From Telmatactis stephensoni (Eukaryota > Cnidaria > Anthozoa > Actiniaria > Isophelliidae), in NCBI GenBank assembly GCA_029948255.1, contig JALIZF010001541.1:62001-126000 (forward strand): 64,000 nucleotides of DNA, written 5' to 3'. A program made the translations under genes and the position numbers. Of the stretch, positions 11,801 to 30,570 are shown one piece after another (the stretch's first letter is position 1; each line of letters starts with the position of its first letter). The notes beneath the pieces are model-generated. The model made no database searches. It worked only from the letters and a program-made list of their open reading frames with translations, and was not told the origin of the DNA.

Positions 11801-14800
11801 CTTCGGTTGCCTCTCTCCTGGATATGAACCTGAGAGAAAGAATAGCCTTGTACAGCATTGCAAGAACATAGCATGGAATCGGTCAGTTTTGGGAACAGAC
11901 CTCAAGCCCTCGTTATTCACGCGCGCCCTACTAAAGCCGATCCAACACGCATGAGCTCAAGCACATGGGAGAAGGTGGAGGACGCACTGTCTGAACCCTG
12001 GAAGAGTGACGTCACTCGGACGTAAAAATTCATCCTTCATGTCATGTTTACCAACCTGCTTAACAAATGCAAACCAATTATTCATGGCTTGCCATCGAAC
12101 AGGACAATGAACTTTAGCCGTTTCCATGGAACTACAATTGGAGAACGCCTCTGCATTGGACTCTCCAGGAGGAATTGGTTGAGTATTAAAGTAATTGCTC
12201 GCTTCATTTATTTTGGCTTGTATGCCAGCCTTTGCCTTCTCGTTATCTTTTTCTCCAGTGATCTGTCGTGCTAATTGGAGGAGCTGAAAGAGAAAACCAT
12301 TGTAAGATTTAATTTTATAAGCACATGGGCATGTGCAGGGGCGGATCTAGGGGAGGGGTGCAGCGGGTGCGCACCCCCTCCTGAGAAGACTTTGAGTTCT
12401 TTTTTCTCAATATTTTTCCAAAAAATCCTCTCGGCAGTTTCCAATTTATATGATGGTGCACCCCCGCCTGAAGATAATCCTGGATCCGCCCCTGCTGTGC
12501 ATTAATTTGTGGCTACTACATACACGTAGTAGACAATATGCTTCGTGTTCGCGAACTCAATTCTCGAAGTACAAATCGGCGCGATCTTATATAGATCTCT
12601 TTCCCTCTCTCTGCAAACATTTCGAGGAAGTGGACATTTTTTAAAAAAATGGAAAGCTGGTACTTTTGCAATTAGTTCGATTCATGTCATTTCTGAGCAC
12701 CTATGCGAGGGCGTCTATCTTACATGACATTTTCTTACAAACATCAATTACCTCATTGTATATTTTATCTGTCAAATCACTGCCAAGTTTATACAATTCA
12801 TCTGCTGTAATCTCTGTGGTTGTCCAATAAGATAACAGTTTGTTGTAAGCTTTTTTACCATTCAGTGGTTCTCCAGTTGGTAGCTGACCCGTAGTACGCA
12901 CAGTAGTCTTGTTGTTAACGTAAACGTATTTCAATGGTAACGAACTCATCCCACTGGAGATGTCAGACGATACGCAGTGCTTACTGTAATTAGACTCCAG
13001 GTATCTGATGAATGAGGTATGAACTTATTATTACTAACAATATCGATGTTGAAAAAGATAATAATTCTTCCATTCACGTTTTTACCATTCACTATGCTTG
13101 CATTCTACCCCGTGAGCAGAGCTTTTCTGGTCCTTTGCATCGCTAGCCCGCAAGGGAAAATCTCTGTTGGCCCCTGCGGCTTTTAAGGTTGAGCATGCGC
13201 AAAAGTAGTTTTATGAGACATCAATTTGGCGCCAAAATCACTGCGCGAATTTCCTTGTTTTGTTCCTGAATTCGGTTTAAAAACACCCGGTTTTTTAGAA
13301 CGGGCTAAAATTTTACTAGCAGATATGTGAATGTGGAAGTCGCGAGCTAGGTCCAGGAGAGGTTGCTTTTCCCTTTCTCCGCGGAGAAACCTGTATCCAC
13401 TTTCTCATCGCTAACATACCTTAACATTTGGTGGATTGGTCTACCAAGATCCACAACAAAGAATTCTTCCAACGATTCTTTGATTGACTTGCCGTATTTG
13501 TCTTTCCATTGTTTGGCTTCTTCGGGTCTCATATTGGACGTGAAGTCCCCTTGTAAAATTGGCTTTATATGCGTATTATTCACAATTCCTTTAGATAAAC
13601 AGAAGCTAAAATCCAGTTTCATCGAATGATCAACATCAATATCGTTCATATATTTATATCTAGCTAGTATTCATTTATTTACTGCTGAAAATATCCCTTA
13701 ACATTATTGAGAATAATTGATTATAACTTGATATATTGAAGATGGACAATCCAGAAATGGATCGGTGATCCCAAAATGACTTAAACCGCATCTACAGAGC
13801 AACTAATTTTCCTTGACATGATTTCCTTGTTAAGAAAACCTTGCCATGTAGATGACAAAAAATTGCTATTTTTTCCTTGTCAAAAAAGCCTGCTCGACGG
13901 ATGTAGAAGACGAATTAATGAAATTGTGTTGGTGTAGATGCTGTTATGGCCATTAGCCAGTCTGTATTGTTTCAAGAGTCAAACAAAATCATTATTCGTG
14001 AGCATACATGGGCGGTTTGATGTTTTAGCTTTTGAAAAGCCATTAAGCCCCTGTTTGCTTCAGACTCTAGATTTATAATTGAGCATGAATACTTTTAAAA
14101 AAACTGACAATGATAAGCCACTTAGCTCGACTCTGTTGAAAACACGGAGTTTGATGAAATTCAGGAACAGATTGGCGGCAAAACGCTAATTAATAAACGG
14201 AGTAGTAATAAGAACTCGTGTTGACTCTCTTCACGGTTGAATTGAGAATCACACACTGTTAAAAACAAGCTCATTCTCGAATTTAATTTGCATTACATAA
14301 CAACACTTGTCGTTAAACATTATAAACAAACTACCTACCCCGTTCTCCAGAAACCTGCACTGTGCGAAATGTAGACGCGAATGAGTTCCACCCACCAACA
14401 CAAGACTCAACATTTCGCACCATTCCAGCTCCAACCCCGAGACGAATGTTGTCAACAGAAGTTTGGAATCCTTGGCCGGCTTCTTGTATCTTCACTTTAA
14501 CAAGTTCTAAATCTTTGATCGTGACAGGTTTTAAAAAGATCTTAAGAGCTAAGTTGAGTTCTGCTAGAGAGTGACAAATTGGGGACCAGCAAAAGATATC
14601 GGGTCCGAACATCCAATCGCCCGAGTAATAGTCATATGCATATGGTACTCCGAAAGCAAAAACATGATAAACCCAATACTTAGCTTGTGCAAGGGCTCGT
14701 TTCTCAAACTGCTTGAGCTTTTCTGTCGACACTTCCAGGTTTTCCAGTTCCTTCATGAGCTCCCTAGAGGCGTCTGTTCTCTTTTTGATAAGCTGGGGCT

Positions 14801-15095
14801 TTGGATCATAGGGTTTGAATTTCTGTTTGACTTCGTCTGCAGTGACACCGGGTTTAGAAGCGATTCTATTTGGATATAATTCAAAGTACTTTGATTGGAC
14901 TTTAAGGAGAAGTTTCTCGAGTCCAATTTGTTTTGCTTCCTTGGAGTACCCCCATCTAGGAAGTACAGGTGTATTTTCTGGTTGCTTGTTTGATTGAACG
15001 ATTAGAATGATACCCGCTATTAGGCAACCGAAACCAATAACTACTAGAGCACCAGCAAGAACTACCAACGCAAGTCTACGCTGAGGGCTATGCAT
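8837..15095 (-). CDS. DUF885-family membrane metallopeptidase-like protein, copy B (766 aa, 8 exons)
   Basis: Exons on the minus strand: 15095-14339, 13588-13420, 13004-12752, 12283-12056, 11558-11304, 10617-10432, 9737-9615, 9166-8837. All borders are GT-AG; total 2301 nt, 766 codons plus TAG. A short basic N-terminus is followed by a membrane segment at about residues 8-33, predicting a type II ectoprotein. HEMIPGHHLQ lies at 545-554 and EGWALYSE at 584-591, the paired motifs of the DUF885 family (metallopeptidase-like; activity inferred, substrate unknown). Exon sizes and phases match copy C exactly for exons 2-7. Central exon 1 and exon 3 are nearly identical in DNA to copy C, while flanking parts are more divergent, suggesting gene conversion. 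The intron between exons 7 and 8 is filled with an (ACC)n array and is absent in copy A. Confidence 0.88.
9205..9500. repeat. Imperfect (ACC)n / (ACT)n trinucleotide array
   Basis: A run of cca, cta and act triplets with short interruptions fills most of the last intron of DUF885 copy B. It yields long proline/leucine or valine open frames on either strand that are not genes. Confidence 0.9.
9823..10100. mobile_element. MITE with GGGCAAACGTCGAAT ends
   Basis: The left end (AGGCCTAGGGCAAACGTCG) is mirrored at the right end (CGACGTTTGCCCTGGGCCT). The interior repeats short GTCGAAT and AACGTCGCAC words in both orientations. It lies in intron 6 of DUF885 copy B. No open frame is present. Confidence 0.8.
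10685..11245. repeat. Degenerate GAT/GGT-rich array with longer-period structure
   Basis: Clusters of gatgatgat and ggtggtggt alternate with a repeated core that includes GGCGAAAGATG and GTAAGATGTGTCGGAAGATG, giving an irregular longer period on top of the triplet pattern. It occupies intron 5 of DUF885 copy B. Confidence 0.8.
12336..12494. mobile_element. hAT-like MITE with CAGGGGCGGATC ends
   Basis: The ends are CAGGGGCGGATCTAGG and the reverse complement of CAGGGGCGGATCCAGG. Such ends are typical of small non-autonomous hAT elements. A matching 8-bp target duplication was not clear, so the superfamily is inferred from the ends only. It is inserted in intron 3 of DUF885 copy B. Confidence 0.7.
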
Positions 15096-16008
15096 GTTTA
15101 CATTGACTCCTCAAATGAGAAGGGTTCCTACAGGAATGAATCGTGTATTGGTTCTGTTTAGACGACTTTGTTTGCTAATGTCAAACTGTCTTCATAAAGT
15201 GATGAACTCTCAGCGATGACAGTACAAAATATTCCTCTAGTACAACTACGACACTCTAGTTAATTGTCTCCCTACAACGCGCTCAACCGTGCCACCAATA
15301 TTTTTAGCACCCTGAAGACATTTACTTTAAGCCCCAATATGAAATCACAATCACAACTGAATAGGCTTTAAAAATTCTCGTGCAAGGTAATTGACTCTTA
15401 AGAAAGTCTTTGTTTTCGAAAGCCCATTAACCGTGTTTGATTTATGGGATATATATCTGTTTAAAGCATTCAATAAGCTTTGAGTGGATTTCGTCGTTTT
15501 TACCGGCAATTAATCTTGCTTTGTTCCACACAACGCACTGGCACAGACAGGTCAAGGTTATTTGAGCTGCTTTCCATACCAGAATAACTCCAAAATCAAT
15601 CACTGTTTGTGTTTATATTAATCTAAATTCTGCTTCCTCGGCCCAACACGTCTCCCCGTGCTCAAAAGATTGTAGCTTTCTTAGAGAAAACTAGCCACTA
15701 AAGCAACAAATTCAGAGAATGTAATTTTTGGAACGCCGTCCAATATCAGGGAATGTTAGATATGTTCCGCGTTTAGGAAGCGAATGTCAATCGAAATGTA
15801 AACAGTACAATTCTTACACATTGACTTTAGAATCCAGTGAACTTTACTGGATTGATACAAAAAGAAGTAGTTCATCTAAAAATTCTTGGTAGAACAATTC
15901 CGATAGAATAAACAAAGATAAGACATAATAGATAAGCAAGCAAATAGATGAATGAATGAATTAATGAATGAACAGACAAAAGCCGCATAAGCAACATACA
16001 GACAAAAT

Positions 16009-16144
16009 ATAGAGGGATTTCATGGCAGCCATGTTTGTGGGCAAGTACAATAGAAGGTTTTTGAATGACAAAAGAGTTCATTTCTCTTGGGAGAAAAGGT
16101 CTATTATTTTGACCACAAACATGGCTGCCGTGAAATCCCTCTAT
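16009..16144. mobile_element. Short MITE-like inverted repeat
   Basis: The arms contain AGGGATTTCATGGCAGCCAT and its near-perfect reverse complement, about 35 bp each, around a ~65-bp loop. There is no coding content. Confidence 0.65.
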
Positions 16145-16944
16145 TGCTCACTAGTAGTACCCAGTACCCCAGTTTCTTTTTGAGTGTACGCTGAAAGAAC
16201 AAGCACCGCTGACACCATTTTTTTGCGTTTTTTTATGCATTTCTAACCTTTTCTCCTTTACAGCCTCGCGATGTACCATCTCAAGTAAATATTGTGTGCT
16301 GTATGTGAGACCAAATGTTTAAGAGATAGATCTTAGAATCATTCCATACGTTGGAGTTAAAACTCTTCCAATCGTTTCCTAACCATAGCGTCCTTGTTTT
16401 TGACAATTTAATTAATTCAAAAACTGGGGCAACGCCCATATTAATCCGGATAAATTTTGAAATGCATCTTTTTGGCTCTGTTTCCGCTGCTCCACACCCG
16501 AAAGTCGTTTTAGTACAGGCGGAAGTCCTAACTATGCCAAGGCTACAAAAATCCCGAAAAATGGCCTAAAAATCGATCCGGAAATTCTTCAAAAAAAGTT
16601 CTAAAAATCTCAACTTTATCTCTAAAATCCCTTTAGAATTAGCGTATTTTTGGAAAAATGCCGGTTTCCTGTGGTAGAACCGGCCTCAACTAGTCCGACA
16701 TTTTGAACTAGGGTTTACAAGGCATGCTCATAGCTGAAGCTGACCATTATTGTGTGTGTGTGTGTGGGTAGATGAGAAGGGAGAGGCTGCAAATACAAGA
16801 TTACAGAACTAATACTTAAATTAGTAATGTTCTCACGTTATTTGTTGGAATTTTTCCATCTTAATACCATAAATTGTTCACTTTGTTCGCATTTCTCTTA
16901 AACAGTCCGTTAATTTGTAAAACCTTTTTTCTCTAAAAATCCCG

Positions 16945-16990
16945 TCAGCCAGCCAGCCAGCCAGCCAGTGACCCCCCCCCCCCCCCCCTT
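16945..16990. repeat. CAGC array followed by a poly-C tract
   Basis: Several cagc tetramers run into a homopolymer of about sixteen cytosines. The length of such a tract may be an assembly-sensitive value. Confidence 0.85.
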
Positions 16991-18276
16991 CGCCATCAAA
17001 CAAAATCAAAGGCTGTAATAGAGCCGATGGACTACTGCGTAGACTGAGCGTCACTCATCTTCACTGCAAGATAATTTAATTGTGAACCTGCTAGATATAT
17101 ATGTATGTATATTTTATTGTGGACTTCTGAATCATATGTTATACATTTAGACTTTATACACGTAGATAGATATACAGCGTTATTCATAGAAACTAAACGT
17201 TATTGAAACCACTAGTAGGCTCTTATGTGGGAAGGGGGGAGGGGAGGGTAAGAGAAGGAAGAAAGAGGAAAGTACCCCTCCCCTCCTCAATAAAACGAGT
17301 AATTTTTCCCGCCACTTCTCCATCAGATATCTTTCTGAAGCCAGAAAGTGAATGGTCTCTAGCAGATGTGAGTGTAAGTGTAACTATGACAAATCTTCGT
17401 TGGTGAGGAGAAGAGGGGAGTGTGCTTGGAGATAACTGTAAGCAATACTAATAAGATCGATACTAAGAAATGTAGGCGTATGTAAACTGATTTTTAAACC
17501 TTTTGAAACTTGCCATGTCAAAGTAAATATCTTCTTTCCTATGTTTGTTTTGAACTTCCTTAGTAGTATTTTGATCGTTGTCAACATTGACAGTTTTATT
17601 TCTCTGTTTCCTCCGAATTCCTTCCTTCCTTCCTTCTTCCTTCTTCTTTCCTTCCTTCCTTGATTTTTCCTTCCTTTTCATTCCCTCGTTTTTTCCTTCT
17701 TTTTTTTTCATTTTCTCCCTCTTCATTTCTCACATATACTCCATCAGACAGAAATGCCATTAAAATTTGAAATGCGACGAAATTTTTCCCTAGAAAACAT
17801 TTTTATATTTCCCCGTAATAATATAATTATATACTATAATAGTAATGAGCTTTGTTGTAGTCATTGAAGCAAGGTCGAGTAGTGCTAACCTAGGACTTTG
17901 ATAAACACGAAAATCGTTTACTGCTATCTTAACTTCGGTTTAAGACTAGTTGTCCGTCCTTGCCTGTTTCTTATTTGTGCTTTTCCATCTTTTAATCCAG
18001 TGATCCATTCAGTCATTTGCCTCCTGTAAATTGTAAAGTTACTCATTGGAAAGATAAGGACGTAGCGAAAATCTGTTATTGGCCTGGCCCAGCCAGGCAT
18101 GAATGCACCACGAGAAACGTCCTTCAAAGCTCTACTCGTGGGTATATCGATTGATGAATTTTTCAAAAAATTTTCGAGTCGCAAAAGTAGATTCATATCC
18201 ATGTATTCTTCAAATAACTGACATATAAACTTTCTTCCATCCATCGCGTTCCAGTTTCCCACTTTTCTCTTCCCAT

Positions 18277-24480
<6,204 letters not shown>

Positions 24481-27400
24481 CCTACATTAATACACTTGTC
24501 TGTCGTTGCGTGATGGCTCCTTTAATCTGCAAAAAAGCCAAGATATTAGCGGAAATTACAATCTACACTGAGTTCCATTCATTCTTGGTCATTGCAAAGT
24601 AGTTTTTTCACACTCAAATGATTTCGAGTCTGCTAGGAGGCCGTTCTTAACCCTTATATAGAGTTCTATTTTGGCCAACCGCAGTCATCATGGCTCCTAC
24701 AAACTCCAATTACTTACTGTAAAACAAAACACTGAATCTTGTTCATTAATCGAACTACAAACCACACCAAACAAGTACCTGTGAACGTGTGGTCTCTGTA
24801 CAGTTGTTGTCGTACAGATTAAGCGCAATTGTCTGAAACGCTCTCGCATATTAGCCAATAGATAAATTTTCTATTATTTGTTTAGACTGGATGTTTTCAT
24901 TCCTGCTTGGCATGAGAACTCAGCCAGCCACTGATAAACAAGCTAGCCTAGACTGCTTTACGTTTCATTGGCTTCGATGTTCAGTTTATACATATTTTGG
25001 AATCCGGTAATCTCAGGCGACACGGTCGAAGAAACCTGACCGTTATCTCAAAATAGATTTTCATTTATTCATTAAGAAGAGCGAAAAAGAATACAACACT
25101 GGTGATTCATCCGATGGGGTCCTGATTCATAGCAAGATATCTAACTATGAGACCAACTACCGCTGCTTTGGCTGAAACTTTTAGCCTCTTAGTTTCTTAC
25201 AAATAAACATATCACCGAGGTCACGAAAAGGAATGAACTCAAAAATGAGCAAATTCAATAGGACACTAAGGACACTAAGTATTGAATATGAATATGCTAA
25301 GTCAGTCATAATAGGCTTAGACTCCGCCGGATCGGACTTTAGGTATGGCCCGATGCTTGGTGAACTGAGAGACGCTGTTGTATCATAAGAAGCATCTTTT
25401 AGGAAACTCATTAAGAGTGCGTTCACACCAATCCGTACTGTATTCGTTTTTTTCTTCAGTTATCTAAAGTACAAAAACGAGAGAAAGAGGTCCGTCGAAT
25501 TCAAATTTCCAAGGATTAATACAGACATAGCCTAACCGCCGATTATTAGTGTTCAGACTTCCATAGGAATATCACATTTGTGATAACGAAAAGATAAAAA
25601 ATATGACATGTTGTCAAAAATTCCCGGCTTTAGCTCTTGTATGTATTTACTTTGCTGTCTTGCTTGCTTCTGGAACTGAACTCTGTTAGCCTTCTTGGAT
25701 CTAAACTACTGTAGCTATGAACACTTTTTTCTTTGCTTTATTTTTTATTTATTTATTTATTTCCTTCTTTCTATTTCTTTCTTTCGTTCGTTCTTCGTTC
25801 TTTTTTTTTCTTTCTTTCTTTCTTCCTTCTTCAAGGGTTATTTTTTCAAAAAACAATTTTAAAAATCACCGAAAAGGATTCTAAGTCCGTGGGAAATCGG
25901 TAGTCTATTCGTAGCTGTTTCATAGCATATCGACCAACTTATCAGATCTTGACTATTCAAACTCGACGGAAGTCGCTCTGATCAATGACTCTACATATAA
26001 GTAACGATTTCTTACTTCAAAAGGAAAAAAGCATCAAGGAAGGAATTGCATAAAATCAAAACATTAGATGTTTGCTCTCATCATTTTGCAGAAACTTTAA
26101 TTAACGTAAGAATTTCAACAAATCTCAGACATTTGAACATTTTCTTCCTTTTGTGCTTAATGATACCTTAACATATACGTTACTGCAGGTATTGCTTCTA
26201 AAATTCTTGATATCATCATCAGAAGTACTAAAGATTGGTATCAACTCTGAAATTCAAACCTTCTAGTTCAGATTTTGAACAATATTCTTTCAAGGGCAGT
26301 ACGTGACAACGCCTTCAAGAACATCTACGCGTGCAATATCTTTCTGGATTTTTTGAAAGCAGAATTACTTATTTTGCAAATTTTAAAGATAATTATATGA
26401 AAAGCTAATGATAAACTATCTTACTAACGAGTGTCGAGTTTGCTAGCCGACTTGAATGGCTTTTTACCTAAACGTTTGTTATTTGAAAATGAGGAAATCG
26501 GTGCTTGAAAATGTGCCAAAATGATTAAATTGAACCAGTTTTCAGTTTTCAACGATTGAAACTTTCTGAGAGCGAGACGTGCTTATAATAGTAATCTTCC
26601 AAAGTATACTCTTAATTAACAAATATAAAATGCAACTTACATCGCTGCCTGCACAGGTCAGTCTTGCAACACTGATTTGTGGGTATGAACTGAGAATGAA
26701 AAATCAATTCTGGATTGAAAATCGCACCAAGCCACTTGTCTTGTCCAAAGCTACTCGAATCTTTCTTCTAGCAGAAGAGCTTGCCTTCGAACTAAGACGG
26801 AGCGCTGTCACTCATTTTAGTGCTGTCATTTACCAACCATATATGGTCATTCTTTGACGTCACAACTATCACGTGTTTATATCGTCCAATAAAATGACGC
26901 ACAATTTGAGCTCACAAGTATCACGTGTTTATATCAACCAATGAACTGTTAGAAAATATAACCAATCAGAGAAGAAAATCTTCTTTAGTAAACAAGTTTT
27001 TATCGATGTATCAGCCGTTTGATAGCCGTAATCTGATTTTGAGATGCAAATCTTCAATTGAAAATCGTAATTGTAGAATTAACAGGGCTTAATTTGAAAT
27101 ACAGATAAAAGAATTAAAGCTAAGAGAAATGCCGATTCTTTAAGCCACTGAGATTGGGGTTTGTGCTGAAAGGAGATGAAAGAGCAAACGTGCGAAAGTG
27201 CGAGGGCCACGTGCCGCTCCTATGAACTGGGATACATTGATCGGAATTGAATAAAAACAAAAAGTCAATAAATTCTCATGATGGTGTAGACTTTTTCCAT
27301 CTTGTTTGCTACAGAAATGCAGAACAAATACTCGAGGCAAAAGAACTCCAACTTTTTGCAACTTGTGAAGATTACCATGAGCTTGATTCACTCAAGGTTT

Positions 27401-27526
27401 GAGAATGATATACAAAGTAGTTTCATAAGAAGTTGGACGTAGACAGCGACGAAAAACTACAGTTCGGAACTTATATTTTTGGATGAGTGTCCAAGGTGGA
27501 TTGTGAGCCCAGAGGTACATGTATCA

Positions 27527-27816
27527 TATACACCTAATCCAAAAAACGTTGTCGCATTAAGTCCACAGTGTACTCTAAGACTGCAAAGGATTTTGGTAGT
27601 TTTCTAGTATAATTAATGTAATCATTGCATGTTTCGGTTGCATAAAACATGAATACAAAAGGCGTAATTGCTTATAAAGCTTGCTGGAATGCTTAAAATA
27701 TTCACCAAGAAAACGCCATACAAGAAAAGACAATGGTGAAACTGCCAAAATCCTTTGCGGTCTTGAAGTGTGCATTGTGGTCTTGTTGCGATAACGTTTT
27801 TTGGATTAGGTGTATA
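27527..27816. mobile_element. 290-bp MITE with TATACACCTAATCC ends
   Basis: The ends read TATACACCTAATCCAAAAAA and the exact mirrored form. Arms of roughly 75 bp remain similar through CAAAGGATTTTGG. There is no transposase. The TATA at both edges would allow a TA target duplication of Tc1/mariner type, which is unproven. Confidence 0.8.
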
Positions 27817-28837
27817 TCGCACAAGTGGTTTCTATTAACACTAGCTGTTCATTAACACTTCAAAACTGATTACATAAAAGACGATTACCGTAAAAAAGGA
27901 TAATACTTGCTGATCCCACAGTAATCGCCTTTTTCTATCATTGTTGTTAGGACACCTAAGCTACTGTATTTTTCATTTTCGCATCGTCATATGGCATGCT
28001 CGTTCTCAATTCTCATGACTTTTGGAAACTATTATGCAATCAACACATTGCAGCAACACATTTTTAAATGATCATCCCATATGGATAAGCAATCGTGACT
28101 GATACGTTTTTGCATGCCTTATGGGGAGTTACGTTCCTAGGCCTAATGAGTACTCATCCAACAATAACAGATTGAGGTCAAAAATATGAGGTTTTGCTAA
28201 CACATCTTGGTATATGAATCCGTGTTTATGGAGTCAGAAAACAACAAGGAACACTCGGAGAAATGATATCACATCTGGTACATCTGTTATCATAATTTAC
28301 GAAAAAAACTGAGATACATCTGCACCAAGGGGTCCCTAATTTGCATTCATGTTGTAAGATAATTTGAGTAGGAAAAAAGAATTTTCGATCTTCGGTCAAC
28401 AACCATTTCTGGGCGTTGGTTTTCAAGGTTTTAAAAATTGAACTCATTGAGAAAAATAGTTAAAAATAAATATTGATATTTTTCCATATTTGGCTCGTAC
28501 AAAAATGAGAAAGCAAGTTTGTGAATTGCGTCGTATTTGAAAGCTCACTTGTTTATAATCTATATTACGTATACTACTTTTCTTTTTGTTTGAATTTATA
28601 GAACTGACGAGGTTAAGTGAAACGCCCCTTTGCTAGGCATACACCTCACAGTAAATGAGAGCAGAAATAGAACCAAGGTCAATTCCGTTGTGCGCCAACA
28701 TGCTCAGAAGTCATGTATGTACGGCGTAATAGAACTTTAAATTGCTTTTGGAATTCCAACACGGTTTCAGTAAATCAATAATCCACGATGTTTTATGCCA
28801 AAGTATATCAGTCGATTTATCTACGAAGTGATGGTTA

Positions 28838-28962
28838 TACATGGAAATTTGTGTCTACATTTTGGGTACTAGGATCATCCTGCTAAACAGCATGCAGTAA
28901 ATGTATAGCAGGTAGGATGATTCGCCTGCTAGGATGATCCTAGAGCCATGTAAACACCCCCT
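28838..28962. mobile_element. Truncated copy of the AGGGGGTGTTTACATGGCAC MITE family
   Basis: It matches the right part of the full element at 44591-44786, including TAGCAGGTAGGATGATT and the terminal ATGTAAACACCCCCT. The left terminal repeat is missing. Confidence 0.75.
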
Positions 28963-29064
28963 TATTCAGCATTATTAAGAGTCATTAGGATGACGTCGAA
29001 AGATGTTTTGACTATCATGAAGAAATTCACGTGGCTGAACTTGGCCTTTTCAGTATAACATTCA

Positions 29065-29352
29065 AATGACATCATTTTTGTTTTGACTTTACTCATGCAT
29101 CTATTCAATTTTCTAAAACAACATTTTCGATAAAATAAAGTTCAAGGTCGAATGTCCTCGGAAAATGGAATAAGACAACTTTACATTCGGTTAGCTATTT
29201 CTGAGATGACACTTTTGTTTTGACTTCTCATGTTTATATTCAATTTTCTAAAACAACATTTTCGATAAAATAAAGTTCAAGGTCGAATGTCCTCGGAAAA
29301 TGAAAAAAAAAAAAGAAAGACAACTTTACATTCGGTTAGCTATTTCTGAGAT
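29065..29352. repeat. Tandem duplication, two copies, offset about 135 bp
   Basis: Both copies contain ATTCAATTTTCTAAAACAAC, AAAGTTCAAGGTCGAATGTC and ACATTCGGTTAGCTATTTCT in the same order. The second differs by an A-rich insertion and a few substitutions. Confidence 0.9.
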
Positions 29353-29402
29353 TTTAGGTTCACAGATTTAATTTCGGGTCATTTTGATTAGAAAAAAAGA
29401 AA

Positions 29403-29727
29403 GAATGAAATTTTAGCATTTGTATAGCGCAATTCCATATAGATATAATCAAATGCGCTAAGCTAAGTGTTCGTTAGGAGTAAGAACAGACTGTCGTACA
29501 GGGCGACAATCCCCTATTCTTTGCGAATAGTACAGCAAGATCTTTTATGTCCATCATACAGGGTTAGAGTGTAAGCAGACCGCGGTGCCTACAGTTTACC
29601 GTCCTTATCCGAAAAGAAGTCCACCTTCTTAGTTATTTAAAGACCCTGAGTGTTGGTCCGGCATGGGAATCGAAGCCCGGCTTCCCGCACTGAAGATCGG
29701 CGCTCAACCAACTGAGTCAACCGGGCG
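29403..29727 (-). mobile_element. tRNA-derived SINE, about 325 bp
   Basis: On the minus strand the head reads GACTCAGTTGGTTGAGCG, an A-box-like sequence, and some 35 bases later GCTTCGATTCCCATG, a B-box-like sequence, as in pol III promoters of tRNA-derived SINEs. The body follows, and the tail ends in TAGCGCATTTG and GCGCTATACAAATGC sequence. Related degenerate copies lie at 19455-19680 and 44275-44500. Confidence 0.75.
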
Positions 29728-30154
29728 GTGGTAAATTAAATTTACAGCAATAAACCATGCATTTCCTAACCTTGATAATACACTGCTGTAGTCTTGTGTA
29801 TTTTCCAATAATTTATATTGTAGTCGATCGCAAAGGCAACAACCTTAGATAATATAAAGTGGTTGCATGATGATCTTCAAGAGCGCACATGTACAGGAAG
29901 TCCCAATTTTTTACAGCTTTTTAAAATCAACATTTTTTATCTCACAAAAATTTTAATGACTTCCATAGTGCTGTCACGTAAAAAGTTTTTTAAACGGTGT
30001 GTTTCCTGAAAATTGACCATGATCATTTACGGAGTCAAGTACTGTCAAAGCAACACATGGCAACAGCTGAAGTGCTTGGTGAGCTTTTGTCAAACCTCTT
30101 GAAATGATACTCGATCAATGGGGCAGTAATTAAGTGGATACTGCAGCTGGTTTT

Positions 30155-30570
30155 ACATGAGTTGCGCAAATCTACAGCTTGGATATTCCGTACATCCGTA
30201 ACTCTTACGCACAGAAAACCCAGCAGAATATCATCATGAGTTGCGCGCGGAAACCTACGTCTTAGACATACGGAGTGGTTAATGTTACGCTACGGAAAAT
30301 TCAGCAGAATGCAAATGGAAACCTACTACGTATACTCGGACATACGGTACGGCCAGTGTTACGGTATATTTAAAATGGATCCGAATTCGCATGAGTTGCG
30401 GAAACGCACGGCTACTGGGCATACGGTACATATATATGATACGGAAAATTCAGCCAAATGTTTTTGGGTTACGGAAAACTACGGCTTGGACGTACGGTAC
30501 ATCCGTTGCAGTTACGATACGAAAAATCGGGCAGAGTTCACATGAGTCGAGGAAACTATGGCTTTGACTT
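30155..30570. repeat. Degenerate tandem array, period about 77 bp, about five units
   Basis: Units start near 30157, 30235, 30313, 30389, 30461 and 30540. Each carries variants of CATGAGTTGCGGAAAC, then GGACATACGGTACATCCG, then TACGGAAAATTCAGCAGAAT. Divergence between units is high, so the array is old. An 87-codon open frame across it is not considered real. Confidence 0.75.

Larger units (their letters stand above)
15096..18276. other. Intergenic spacer between DUF885 copies B and A
   Basis: No supported gene. It contains a mirrored repeat (16009-16144), a short TG run near 16754, a CAGC/poly-C tract near 16945-16990 and a CT-rich stretch near 17620-17735. A 122-codon minus frame at 17924-18292 follows the stop of copy A in another frame, lacks a known domain and is taken as 3' UTR. 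Confidence 0.5.

Noticed and set aside
29403..29727. A tRNA gene on the minus strand
   Set aside because: A-box-like and B-box-like words are present but no foldable acceptor stem was found, and a SINE body and tail follow, so it is a SINE rather than a functional tRNA.
30282..30545. 87-codon frame with loosely repeated text
   Set aside because: It reads through a degenerate 77-bp tandem array in one of several frames.
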